Part shown: positions 44,193 to 51,441 of the stretch, piece after piece
Position numbering within the stretch: the stretch's first letter is position 1
Layout: each line of letters starts with the position of its first letter
From: Oscillospiraceae bacterium
GTDB taxonomy: Bacteria > Bacillota > Clostridia > Oscillospirales > Oscillospiraceae
Reading direction: 5' to 3'
DNA: 64,000 bases
Assembly: GCA_015067885.1 (NCBI GenBank)
Contig: SVLO01000006.1
Span: 22,475-86,474 of the forward strand
The notes under the pieces: generated by a model
The model's input: only the letters and a program-made list of their open reading frames with translations
Told to the model about the DNA's origin: nothing
Database searches by the model: none
Translations under genes and position numbers: made by a program

Positions 44193-44374
44193 CTCCTATT
44201 CAATACGCAACCCGCTCCACGGATTGCAGCCTCATACTCATGCACATATCGGGAAACTGTACTTTCCCCTCTACGCAGCTGCTTGGCAATCTTCACAAAG
44301 GTATATCCCTCTTGATAAAGCTGCCACATCTTTTCCTTTTCCCGCTCCGTAACGCGAGTTCCCTTTGCGGCCAT
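44189..44374 (-). CDS. Small helix-turn-helix protein, element-encoded
   Basis: A 61-residue basic protein with a resolvase-type helix-turn-helix: REKEKMWQLYQEGYTFVKIA, then AKQLRRGESTVSRYVHEYE. It could regulate the element or act as an excision factor. It overlaps its neighbours on both sides (TAATG upstream, ATGA downstream), so the three minus-strand genes are one translationally coupled unit. Confidence 0.65.
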   Translation of the reverse strand: MAAKGTRVTEREKEKMWQLYQEGYTFVKIAKQLRRGESTVSRYVHEYEAAIRGAGCVLNRR

Positions 44375-44571
44375 TACTTGACCACCTTATCCTCGGCCCG
44401 GAGCATAGTTTCTTTCATGGCCTTGTCAAACTGGTCTTTGACATAAGTTTCCGCCGTCCACTTCTTGTTCGAACCACCATCAGCCAAAATCTTGTTCATT
44501 TTATCCAGTTCCGGGAAGAAAGATTTGGGGAGAATGATACGGCCCTTGGTAGTGTCCAGAATGATACGCAT
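44374..44571 (-). CDS. Small protein of unknown function, element-encoded
   Basis: A 65-residue charged protein with no recognised domain. The first third reads like a beta strand pair (RIILDTTKGRIILPKSF), the rest like a helix rich in Lys and Glu; an RHH-type DNA-binding fold is possible but not shown. GGAGGAAAAAAC precedes the ATG. A terminator-like hairpin lies 23 bases before the start, so expression may be attenuated. It is the first gene of the minus-strand trio. Confidence 0.6.
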   Translation of the reverse strand: MRIILDTTKGRIILPKSFFPELDKMNKILADGGSNKKWTAETYVKDQFDKAMKETMLRAEDKVVK

Positions 44572-44593
44572 TGTTTTTTCCTCCTAATTAAAT

Positions 44594-44632
44594 AAAAAAT
44601 GTGCGAATTCGGTGTTTTCCGAACTTTCGCAC
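44594..44632 (-). promoter_or_regulatory. Attenuator-like hairpin before the minus-strand trio
   Basis: On the minus strand, GTGCGAA (with inner TTCGG) folds back on CCGAA and TTCGCAC and is followed by ATTTTTTATT, then the ribosome site of the 44571 gene. A terminator placed between promoter and start suggests controlled read-through. Confidence 0.5.
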
Positions 44633-44640
44633 AACCAATT

Positions 44641-44658
44641 ATATATATATATATATAT
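44641..44658. repeat. (AT)9 dinucleotide tract
   Basis: Nine uninterrupted AT units. Such tracts melt easily and may mark a replication or transcription start region; slippage could vary its length. Confidence 0.9.
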
Positions 44659-45009
44659 GCAAGTGTTTTTTGAACTTTTTCGAAAATTTTATCGTTTCCA
44701 GTAGAAATCCGATGAAAACAGTCCGACCACGCGCCGTTTTTCTGCGTGTATTGGTCGAAACGATGCGTTTCCGCTGTAATTTTCCATGTTCCCCTCCGTT
44801 TTCGCCTGTGTTCACACAAATCCACCCTGTTTCCGGTGCGTTTCGCAGTATTTTCTATCAATTCGCATCGGTAACGGCAAAATTCTGCTGCGTTTGGTCA
44901 CGGCACGGCCCACATTTTTTCGCTCTCCCGCTCCAGCAGTTCAGTTTTCCCGAATATCACCCTCCCCCTATCCAAAAGAAACTCAACACTCTCCGTCCAC
45001 CGGTCTTTT
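44659..45009. other. Gene-free region with iteron-like TGCGTTT repeats
   Basis: No convincing gene is seen; frames here lack ribosome sites. TGCGTTT occurs at 44764, 44837 and 44889. The first two are followed by related sequence (TCCGCTGTAATTTTC and TCGCAGTATTTTC). Variants GTTTCC and GTTTTCG lie between. Together with the AT tract and a winged-helix gene just downstream, this could be an origin of the element. No tRNA cloverleaf is visible on either strand. Confidence 0.35.
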
Positions 45010-45038
45010 TTGATTTTTTCATAAAATTTTGTTATAAT
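45010..45038 (+). promoter_or_regulatory. Promoter of the TAG-containing operon
   Basis: TTGATT (45010-45015) and TATAAT (45033-45038) have a 17-base spacer in an AT-rich stretch, 62 bases before the first ATG. Its quality argues that the downstream genes are expressed and not simply decayed. Confidence 0.7.
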
Positions 45039-45100
45039 ATTTATAGAAAAGATGAGAAAAACAGCTTTTCTGCAAACAATTTATAACAAGGAGGTCGCTT

Positions 45101-45343
45101 ATGAGAAATTATCATAAGGACGATATGTTCAATTGGTTTCTGCGCGGACTGGATATGACCGCGTAGGCCACGCTACGGTCAATGTACGCAAAAAGCCGCC
45201 TCACGGATGAGGCAAACCACCGCCGGGAAATGGAACAAATGAAAAAGGAAATCACAGAAGATGTGCTTTCCCGCATCAGCATCCAACTTGACGATACTGC
45301 CTTAAAGCAGCTGCGCGATATGCTGCGCAGCCTTGGCAATTAA
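45101..45343 (+). CDS. Recoded ORF 1: 80-residue helical protein with one in-frame TAG
   Basis: The ATG at 45101 follows a perfect AAGGAGG site. The frame runs 81 codons to TAA with a single TAG at codon 22 (45164-45166, between Ala and Ala). After it the frame continues without any break: RSMYAKSRLTDEANHRREME, a charged amphipathic helix, to a C-terminal LRDMLRSLGN. If TAG is read as Gln the product is an 80-residue, mostly helical protein of unknown role. It is 13 bases from ORF 2. Alternative reading: a 21-residue peptide followed by debris, which would not explain the preserved downstream frame and ribosome site for ORF 2. Confidence 0.6.
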
Positions 45344-45356
45344 AGGAGGATTGCAA

Positions 45357-45935
45357 ATGCCTATTGTAACCGCTCCAAATCAACGCACGATAGTCGTTCA
45401 CCGCGAACGCGTGACGACTGATTTTCTCGGTATCAAAAACGAAAACTGGCAAGCCGCTGCGCGTGATCTCGGCGCACACGCCTTGTAGCTGTATCTATAC
45501 CTTGCAGCAAACGCAAACAACTATACCTTTGCCCTTTCCCCTGTTGCCGTGCGGCAAGCGATTGGAATGGCCCGCTCCACCTATCACGACCAGTTCCACA
45601 AGCTTGTTGACAAAAGGTATCTTGTCCCGGCGCACGGAAACACCTTTGACTTCTATGAAGTTCCCGTTGTCGAGCAGAGCAAATCTTTGAATACGGATAA
45701 CGGATTAAATTTCAACGAATGTCCGTCTGCCGACGATAAAGTTAGTCCGCACGGATATGGTGTATTGCCGGAGAATATAGAAATAGATAATAAGACAGAT
45801 ACCCCAAATAACGATTGGATAAATAAAGGGGTTATTTCTCCAATAGAAACAAGAGAAATCAGAATCCCTTGTCCAGTAGCAACAGGAAAGTACAGACCAA
45901 AACCCGTAGAGAAAAAGGTGGAGTTTGATTTCTAA
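45357..45935 (+). CDS. Recoded ORF 2: winged-helix, replication-type protein with one in-frame TAG
   Basis: The ATG at 45357 has AAAGGAGG seven bases upstream. 193 codons end in TAA, with one TAG at codon 44 (45486-45488). The TAG falls inside a conserved-looking motif: ARDLGAHAL, TAG, LYLYLAANANNYTFALSP. Phage and plasmid winged-helix proteins of this type carry Gln, Lys or Met at that place (such as AFKLYLYLA). The following VRQAIGMARSTYHDQFHKL is a recognition-helix-like segment. The C-terminal third is low in structure and may be a partner-binding tail. Without read-through only a 43-residue fragment or an internal GTG start (45549) is possible. Confidence 0.65.
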
Positions 45936-46372
45936 TGGCAACTTATGTAGAGAACGCATACAATTGGTTGAAGCGGAAAGGACTGGCAGAGAAATACGAA
46001 CACGCGGGAATTTACTGCATCAAACTTGACAACGATATTGTCTATATTGGAAAGAGCGGAAATATGCTGCGCCGGATTGCATGGCATTATGTTGGTATTT
46101 AGACCGGGAGCGAAAAGAAATACCGCATATTATCCGAGGCGCAGCGCAAGGGCCACCCTATTACTTTTGATGTTCTTTATTATGCCAAGAGCCAACGATA
46201 CGCGGACAAGCTTGCGGAAATAGGTGTAAAGGAGGGCGAATACATACGATAGTTTCGCCCTCTGCTCAATACGCAGATACCCAGGAAACAGGACTGGCAC
46301 AAGTTTGAAGTAAATACCATCGACGCAAGAGAAACCCTCAATTTAATATTACAGCAGGAGCGGGAGGAATAA
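45935..46372 (+). CDS. Recoded ORF 3: GIY-YIG nuclease with two in-frame TAGs
   Basis: The ATG overlaps the ORF 2 stop as TAATG. 146 codons end in TAA with TAG at codons 56 (46100-46102) and 106 (46250-46252). The start of the nuclease domain is intact: GIYCIKLDNDIVYIGKSGN gives GIY-x9-YIG, followed by MLRRIAWH with the conserved Arg. After the second TAG the sequence reads FRPLLNTQIPRKQDWHKFEV, a typical end of phage GIY-YIG proteins, where the residue before it is usually polar (Gln or Lys) or aromatic. Both halves belong to one domain, so the intact protein requires read-through at both sites. Confidence 0.65.
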
Positions 46373-46393
46373 ACCTCCCGCTCCCTTTCTTTT
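46358..46393 (+). terminator. Terminator of the TAG-containing operon
   Basis: GGAGCGGGAGG (46358-46368) pairs with CCTCCCGCTCC (46374-46384), followed by CTTTCTTTT. The ORF 3 stop lies in the loop. Confidence 0.9.
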
Positions 46394-46441
46394 GCTCTTC
46401 GCTGCCTCTCGTGTCACTCCGACAATTCCGTCTATTGGATT

Positions 46442-47641
46442 TCAAAGGTTGAACGCAGCAGCATATTTTTCGGTTGCCGCCTGCATTTGCCGCAAGTCGG
46501 CTTTCACATAAAAGTTAAGCGTGGTACTGGCATTTGCATGGCCCAAAATCTCCTGTACGCTTTTGATGTCCGCGCCCTGCGAAAGCAACAGCGTGGCGCA
46601 GGAGTGGCGCAAATCGTGCGGGGAAAGGTCGGGCAGGTCGTGCCGTTTCATAAATCGTTTGAGCCGCCGCGTGATATTATTGGGGTCTCTCGGTTCAAAC
46701 ACGCTTGTTGTGTTGGGGAATAGGTACGCATCGTTTAGAATTGCGTTGGGATGTTCTGTCTGCATTTGCTTTCGATACTGGAGCAACAGCGAAAGGGTGC
46801 TGTCCATCAAAGGTACAACACGCATACTGTTTTCTGTTTTCGGTGTGCCGACTACAATGCCATTTCCTGCGGAGTAAGTCACATTTCTACAAATCTTGAT
46901 GGTCTTTGTTTCAATGTCGATGTCTTTCCATTTCAACCCTGTACATTCTCCGCGCCGGATTCCGGTTGTAATCAGCAGTTGCAGGATGCAACGGAAGTCA
47001 AGCGTGCAATCACCCAACGCAGCAAAGAACTGTTGCGCCTCCCGCTCGGTAAATGCGTCCACCGGATGTTTTTGCAGCTTGGGAGCATCTACCCTGTCCA
47101 TGGGATTCTTGAAAATCAAATCGCGTTTCTGCGCATCGGCAAAGATAAGTTTCAGCGTTGCATATTGATGGCGCAGTGACTTGGCAGAAAGGCCCGCTCC
47201 ACTCCGGCCCGCGTGCTTGGTTCGCAGATACATGAGATACTTTTCAATGTCGGTATGCGTAATGTCCTGTATATAATCCGTGTCAAAGTAATCACAAATC
47301 AGCGAAACCATGGAGCGGTAAAATGTGATAGTGGTCGGCTTGCGTTCTCCGTTTTCGATTTCAAGAGGAAACCAAGTGTGTTCGATATAGTCCGCAACGC
47401 GTACCCGCTTGGGTTTCTCCGGCTGTTTCTCTTGCTCAAATCCCTTGGTTCGCAATTCCGTTTCCCAAATACTTGCCGCCGTCTGCGCCGCTTTCAGTTC
47501 CTTGGCGGGTGTTAGTCCTGCGGGCGGTGTCCATGTCTTGCAGCGGATGATTTGCTTGTTGTGTTCATCTCTGCCAAGGCACACCTTGAATTTGTAGGAA
47601 GTGGGTTTGCTGTTGCTCTTGGTCGGATAGATAGAGGCCAT
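46442..47641 (-). CDS. int: Tyrosine integrase of the element
   Basis: Site-specific recombinase of 399 residues. It has an N-terminal arm-binding region, a SAM-like core-binding domain (YIEHTWFPLEIENGERKP begins it), and a catalytic domain with the expected residues: Arg in TGIRRGECTGLKW, HxxR in HDLRHSCATLLLSQG, the second His in ILGHANASTT, and the Tyr in NFYVKADLRQ. I choose ATG 47641 (MASIYPTKSN) with AAAGGATG upstream. It ends in TGA and contains no TAG. It lies 145 bases from the intact tRNA-Arg, which it would use as attachment site. Confidence 0.95.
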   Translation of the reverse strand: MASIYPTKSNSKPTSYKFKVCLGRDEHNKQIIRCKTWTPPAGLTPAKELKAAQTAASIWETELRTKGFEQEKQPEKPKRVRVADYIEHTWFPLEIENGERKPTTITFYRSMVSLICDYFDTDYIQDITHTDIEKYLMYLRTKHAGRSGAGLSAKSLRHQYATLKLIFADAQKRDLIFKNPMDRVDAPKLQKHPVDAFTEREAQQFFAALGDCTLDFRCILQLLITTGIRRGECTGLKWKDIDIETKTIKICRNVTYSAGNGIVVGTPKTENSMRVVPLMDSTLSLLLQYRKQMQTEHPNAILNDAYLFPNTTSVFEPRDPNNITRRLKRFMKRHDLPDLSPHDLRHSCATLLLSQGADIKSVQEILGHANASTTLNFYVKADLRQMQAATEKYAAAFNL

Positions 47642-47682
47642 TTTGAACATCCTTTCTTGGTGTTCCAATGCGCTTTTTTAGG

Positions 47683-47705
47683 GTTTGTTGACCTATTTGT
47701 TGACC
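47683..47705. repeat. Putative integrase arm site 2
   Basis: GTTTGTTGACC followed by TATTTGTTGACC, matching 43604-43625 except for one extra T. It lies about 80 bases inside the attachment repeat and upstream of the integrase start, where it could also regulate the integrase. Confidence 0.5.
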
Positions 47706-47747
47706 TAAAACCTTTTGGCGAGAGAATCCGACCTGCCAATTAAAAAC

Positions 47748-47784
47748 CAAAAACCCTGTAACCGTTGTGGTTACAGGGTTTTGT
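47748..47784 (-). terminator. Element-supplied terminator for tRNA-Arg
   Basis: On the minus strand, AACCCTGTAACC pairs with GGTTACAGGGTT and runs into TTTTGG. It replaces the host terminator that integration displaced to 43395-43430. Confidence 0.8.
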
Positions 47785-47785
47785 G

Positions 47786-47837
47786 TGGTACGGCTGAAGG
47801 GATTCGAACCCCCGACCTTTTGGTTCGTAGCCAAACA
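47786..47837. repeat. Proximal attachment site within tRNA-Arg
   Basis: 52 bases identical to 43431-43482, covering the anticodon stem to the CCA end of the tRNA gene. Crossover must have occurred within this block. Confidence 0.93.
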
Positions 47838-47862
47838 CTCTATCCAGCTGAGCTACAGCCGC
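47786..47862 (-). tRNA. tRNA-Arg (anticodon ACG)
   Basis: On the minus strand, a 77-base cloverleaf with encoded CCA. Acceptor GCGGCTG pairs with CAGCCGT (one G-T pair); the anticodon stem TTTGG/CCAAA encloses CTACGAA, anticodon ACG; the T arm carries GGTTCGAATCC. The 3' part was restored by the element's attachment sequence, so the tRNA remains functional. Confidence 0.97.
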
Positions 47863-48022
47863 ATACTGTTCGTGACAGCCAAGTCATAATAACACAAAGT
47901 CGTTGGCATTGCAAGCCTTTTTTTCAAAAAATACAAGTTTTTTATTTTTCGTTTGCGGCACGAAACCGGCGTGCCGGGTCGTCACGCCCCACGCATTTTC
48001 TCCCCCCTCTGCGTAAGGCTCC

Positions 48023-48070
48023 GTAGGGGCGGCCTTTGGCCGCCCGCGGGCGCGCGCAGCGCGCCCCTAC
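48023..48070. repeat. GC-rich dispersed palindrome
   Basis: GTAGGGGCG (48023) and CGCCCCTAC (ending 48070) are terminal inverted repeats around nested palindromes of GGCC/CGCG type. A partial second copy starts at 48119. It has no coding capacity and looks like a REP/MITE-type dispersed repeat. The rest of 47863-48149 shows no gene. Confidence 0.6.
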
Positions 48071-48148
48071 GAAAACGGAGTCGGGTTCTCCCGCGTGGGA
48101 CCCGGCTACAAGGTTTGGCGTAGGGGCGGCGTCCTAGACACCCCGCGA

Positions 48149-48196
48149 TAAAAACACCCCGCTGTGCGAATTTGCACAGCGGGGTGTTTTTGTTTT
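48149..48196 (-). terminator. Terminator of the glutamate-fermentation cluster
   Basis: ACACCCCGCTGTGC pairs with GCACAGCGGGGTGT around a 6-base loop, with T-runs on both sides. It lies after the gcdB stop. Confidence 0.92.
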
Positions 48197-48206
48197 GATT
48201 GGGAAA

Positions 48207-49412
48207 TCAGCCGCCGAAGACCTTGAGCATAAAGCCTGCGGCAACGGCAGAGCCAATGACGCCGGCCACGTTGGGACCCATGGCGTGCATCAGCAGGAAG
48301 TTGGAGGGGTTCTCCTTCTGCCCCACCATCTGGGACACGCGGGCGGCCATAGGCACGGCGGACACACCGGCGGAGCCGATGAGGGGGTTGATCTTTCCCT
48401 TGGTCAGGAAGTACATCAAATCGCCCAGCAGCAGACCGCCGGCGGTGGACAGCATAAAGGCAGCCAGACCCAGGAAGATGATGAACAGAGTCTCCTTGCT
48501 CAGGAAGGTGGCGCCGGTGGCCTTGAAGCCCACGGACAGACCCAGAGGGATGGTGACGATGTTGATCAAAGCGTTCTGAACCGTGTCGGACAGACGGTCG
48601 GTCACGCCGCACTCGCGGAACAGATTGCCCAGCATCAGCATACCAACCAAAGGCGCGGTGTCGGGAATGAGCAGCACTACGAACAGGGTCACGGCGATGG
48701 GGAATACGATTTTCTCCACCTTGGACACCTCACGCAGCTGGGTCATCTTGACCGCGCGCATCTTCTTGGTGGTCAGCAGCTTCATCAGCGGAGGCTGGAT
48801 CATGGGGATCAAGGCCATATAGGAGTAGGCCGCAATGGCAATGGCGGGCAGCAATGCCTCCGACAGCTTAGACGCGGTCAGAATGGCGGTGGGGCCGTCG
48901 GCGCCGCCGATGACGCCGATGGCGGCAGCCTCAGCAGGGGTGAAGCCCAGCACCAGCGCGATCAGGAAGGCGGCGAAGATACCCAACTGGGCAGCGGCGC
49001 CCAGCAACATGGATTTGGGATTGGCCAGCAACGGACCGAAGTCCGTCATGGCGCCAATTCCAAGGAAAATGATAGAGGGATAAATGGCGTGTCCCACACC
49101 CTGATACAGCACCCACATAAAGCCGGGCGATGCCTCCGCAGCAGGCGCAGCCATCAGGCCGGTCAGGGGCAGGTTGGCCAGTAGCATGCCAAAGGCAATG
49201 GGAACAAGCAGCAGCGGCTCAAACTTCTTGCCGATACCCATGTACAGCAGCACACAGGCAATCAGCAGCATCACGGCATTGCGCCAGTCCCAAAGGGTCA
49301 CCTTTTCCACAAGGCCGGTACCCTCGTTATACACCCACTCATGGATGCCGGCGAAAGCGTTGAAGCCGGAACTGTTCAAAATTTTGGAAATAACTTCCGT
49401 AAAGAATTCCAT
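48207..49412 (-). CDS. gcdB: Sodium-pumping glutaconyl-CoA decarboxylase, beta subunit
   Basis: Membrane subunit of 401 residues that decarboxylates carboxybiotin and exports sodium ions. It has about ten hydrophobic segments and the family hallmark [15 protein letters not shown] (about residues 163-177), with conserved [17 protein letters not shown] and [16 protein letters not shown]. Members of oxaloacetate, methylmalonyl-CoA and glutaconyl-CoA pumps look alike; the neighbourhood of gcdA and hgd genes assigns it to glutaconyl-CoA. It is the last gene of the cluster. Confidence 0.9.
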   Translation of the reverse strand: MEFFTEVISKILNSSGFNAFAGIHEWVYNEGTGLVEKVTLWDWRNAVMLLIACVLLYMGIGKKFEPLLLVPIAFGMLLANLPLTGLMAAPAAEASPGFMWVLYQGVGHAIYPSIIFLGIGAMTDFGPLLANPKSMLLGAAAQLGIFAAFLIALVLGFTPAEAAAIGVIGGADGPTAILTASKLSEALLPAIAIAAYSYMALIPMIQPPLMKLLTTKKMRAVKMTQLREVSKVEKIVFPIAVTLFVVLLIPDTAPLVGMLMLGNLFRECGVTDRLSDTVQNALINIVTIPLGLSVGFKATGATFLSKETLFIIFLGLAAFMLSTAGGLLLGDLMYFLTKGKINPLIGSAGVSAVPMAARVSQMVGQKENPSNFLLMHAMGPNVAGVIGSAVAAGFMLKVFGG

Positions 49413-49430
49413 TACTCCGGTTCCCCCCTC

Positions 49431-49751
49431 TTAGTAGCGGATCACACTAGTCAAACGGGTCTGATCCGGGGCAGTACCCATTTCGGCAGCCACGGCGGCG
49501 GTGATGACGGCGATGATCTCCTCATCATCCTCCTGCACGGGGGCAGGCGCGGCAGCGGAAGCGGCGGCAACAGCGGCAGCAGGCTTCTTCCCTTCAAACA
49601 GGCCAATGACCTTAGAGATGATGGTGATCATCATGGCGATAACCATCAGCACCAGAAACACCACCAGCAGACCGCACATAGCGACCATCAGCGCATCGCT
49701 CAGGGACATGGGCGCAAAGGGATCAAGAATCGCATTCGAAGCGTTAGGCAT
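49431..49751 (-). CDS. gcdD: Sodium-pump decarboxylase, delta (OadG-like) subunit
   Basis: A 106-residue protein of the OadG/GcdD type. One membrane helix (LMVAMCGLLVVFLVLMVIAMMI), then an Ala-rich linker and a short C-terminal region with EIIAVITAAVAAEMG, a typical end. It links the carboxyltransferase and biotin subunits to the membrane beta subunit. It lies between gcdC and gcdB with 18-base gaps. Confidence 0.85.
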   Translation of the reverse strand: MPNASNAILDPFAPMSLSDALMVAMCGLLVVFLVLMVIAMMITIISKVIGLFEGKKPAAAVAAASAAAPAPVQEDDEEIIAVITAAVAAEMGTAPDQTRLTSVIRY

Positions 49752-49769
49752 GACGTATTCCCTCCAACA

Positions 49770-50189
49770 TTAACCCAGAATGACCAAGGTAGTCCCGGCC
49801 TCGACGGTGGTGCCGGCGGCGGCGGGAATGGCCTTGACGGTACCGGCGCAGGGGGCGAAGACCTCGATCTCCATCTTCATAGCCTCCAGCACCATCAGCA
49901 GGTCGCCCTCGTTGACAGCCTGACCCACGGCGCACTCGACCTTCATAACGCTGCCGGGCATGGGGCTGGGAACGGGAGTCTCGCCGGCGGCGGCAGCCAC
50001 GGAGGCGGCGGGAGCCACGGGGGCGGCGGGAGCAGGGGCGGCGGCAGGGGCAGCGGGAGCGGCAGGAGTGACGGGAGCGGCAGCCACAGGAGCAGCCACA
50101 GGGGCGGCGGCGGAAGCGGCCTTGGCAGCGGCCCCCTTTTCCACGGTGACGGCGTAGGTCTTGCCGTTGACGGTGATAACGTAGTTCAT
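49770..50189 (-). CDS. gcdC: Glutaconyl-CoA decarboxylase, biotin carrier (gamma) subunit
   Basis: A 139-residue biotin carrier. The N-terminal 18 residues lead into an Ala/Pro linker (about residues 20-70) that lets the biotin arm swing between GcdA and GcdB. The C-terminal lipoyl/biotinyl domain has VLEAMKMEIEVFAP, the biotinylated lysine lying in EAMKM. Linker length and composition are typical of Acidaminococcus-type GcdC. It follows hgdB after a 112-base gap that shows no gene. Confidence 0.92.
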   Translation of the reverse strand: MNYVITVNGKTYAVTVEKGAAAKAASAAAPVAAPVAAAPVTPAAPAAPAAAPAPAAPVAPAASVAAAAGETPVPSPMPGSVMKVECAVGQAVNEGDLLMVLEAMKMEIEVFAPCAGTVKAIPAAAGTTVEAGTTLVILG

Positions 50190-50301
50190 GATGATTATCT
50201 CCTTACTTTATATATTGGTCAAAGGACCTGTGTTACGTAATAAAACAGCTTAGCCGAAAACCGAAAGAATTATACCTTCCGTCCCCCGGCTTGTCAAGGT
50301 G

Positions 50302-51438
50302 TTACAGCACGTCGGCAAAGGCCTGAATGGCGGTGCTGGCCTGACCGAAGTCCCGCATCTGCTGGTCCACGCCCAGCTTGATATGGGGTATTCCGGCCTC
50401 GTCCAGGGCCTTCTTCAGGTAGGGGTACTCCATTTCCTCCGGGTCACAGAACTGCTGCATGAACAGGATCAGTCCCTGGGCGCCGGACTCCTTGACCAAA
50501 TTGGCCACGAACTCGCCCCGACGGTTCTCGGAGGACTTGGGATCGTACAGCAGTACCTCGTAATCCACATTGGCAAACTGCTTGGCCAGGGCCAGCATGG
50601 GGTCGCCGGTCTCGTCGGCATCGGTACGGAAGGCCCGGGACTCGTGAGCCACGTCGTCGGCGGCGATGGCGATGTTGTTCTCCTCAAAGATGGCCAGCAG
50701 CTTGGGGTTGTCACAGATGATGCCGGAGGTGACCACCTTCACGCCCTTCCAGTTGGCCGCGGGCAGCTTCTTCAGCTCCTCATTCAGGGCAACCAGCTTC
50801 TCGGTATACTCGTCCTTGAGCATGAACCAGCCGGCTTTCAGCACGGCCGAGCGCAGGGTCGGGGTGACCACATCGCAATGCTCGTTTGCCAGCTTGACAA
50901 ACTCCCGACGGGCTGCGCGGGAAGCGTTGTAAATCTTAATCGCTTTACGGATATCCTCGTCGGTCATCTCGTGGCCGGAGATCTTATCCAGCATCTTGCG
51001 CACGTTGGTGTACTGGTCCACGCAGAACTGCAGGCCCCAATCGGCGAAGCGGTTCTGGGGGTGGGCCAGGAAGATGGTGGGGATCTTGTCCCCGATGGAC
51101 ACGCGGAAGTTCTGGCTCATGGGGCGCAGAGTATCGCAAATAGTGGGAGTGATCAGACCGTCCAGTTGGTCCATGGTACCGTCCAGCAGCATCTCCAGCG
51201 CCAGCTGGGCGATGGTGCAGTAGAAGGTGGCGCAGTACTCCTTGGCACGGGAAATGGTCTTTTTATTGCTGCCCCACATACCCATGGGTACCATGCCGGC
51301 GGCATAGACCAGCTCCTCGGGGGCGTAGTAAGGCAGGACGCCGATGACCTTCTTGCCGGCAGCCTTGAAGTCGGCCAACTGCTTATTGGGGTTATTGGCA
51401 ATGTCCTGGAATTGCTTCATCATCAATTCAATGCTCAT
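50302..51438 (-). CDS. hgdB: (R)-2-Hydroxyglutaryl-CoA dehydratase, beta subunit
   Basis: A 378-residue subunit of the oxygen-sensitive iron-sulfur dehydratase that forms glutaconyl-CoA. The family pattern is clear: LPYYAPEELVYAAGMVPMGMWG at the start, CATFYCTIAQ, TPTICDTLRPMSQNF, and Cys residues that with those of HgdA hold the 4Fe-4S clusters. It starts three bases after hgdA ends. The length equals that of Acidaminococcus HgdB. Confidence 0.93.
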   Translation of the reverse strand: MSIELMMKQFQDIANNPNKQLADFKAAGKKVIGVLPYYAPEELVYAAGMVPMGMWGSNKKTISRAKEYCATFYCTIAQLALEMLLDGTMDQLDGLITPTICDTLRPMSQNFRVSIGDKIPTIFLAHPQNRFADWGLQFCVDQYTNVRKMLDKISGHEMTDEDIRKAIKIYNASRAARREFVKLANEHCDVVTPTLRSAVLKAGWFMLKDEYTEKLVALNEELKKLPAANWKGVKVVTSGIICDNPKLLAIFEENNIAIAADDVAHESRAFRTDADETGDPMLALAKQFANVDYEVLLYDPKSSENRRGEFVANLVKESGAQGLILFMQQFCDPEEMEYPYLKKALDEAGIPHIKLGVDQQMRDFGQASTAIQAFADVL

Positions 51439-51441
51439 GGG

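Larger units (their letters stand above)
43431..47837. mobile_element. Integrative element in tRNA-Arg(ACG), about 4.36 kb
   Basis: An exact 52-bp direct repeat, the 3' part of the tRNA-Arg gene, bounds the element at 43431-43482 and 47786-47837. The integrase gene lies next to the intact tRNA copy, the classic arrangement. Inside are three small minus-strand genes (43674-44571), a 0.5-kb gene-free AT-rich region, a plus-strand operon with four in-frame TAG codons (45101-46372) and the integrase (46442-47641). No capsid, portal, relaxase or lysis genes are present, so it is satellite-sized and not a full prophage. Confidence 0.9.

Noticed and set aside
44496..44861. A 121-residue minus-strand frame across the AT tract
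   Set aside because: It overlaps the better supported 44374-44571 gene in another frame, has no ribosome site and includes the translated AT repeat.
45101..46372. Simple pseudogene decay as explanation for the TAG codons
   Set aside because: Not fully excluded, but all four breaks are TAG with no TAA, TGA or frameshift, the frames are preserved to natural stops, and ribosome sites, promoter and terminator are intact.
45101..46372. Pyrrolysine or programmed read-through at the TAG codons
   Set aside because: No pyl genes or methylamine methyltransferase context are visible, and the sequence around the four TAGs is not alike, with a different following base each time.
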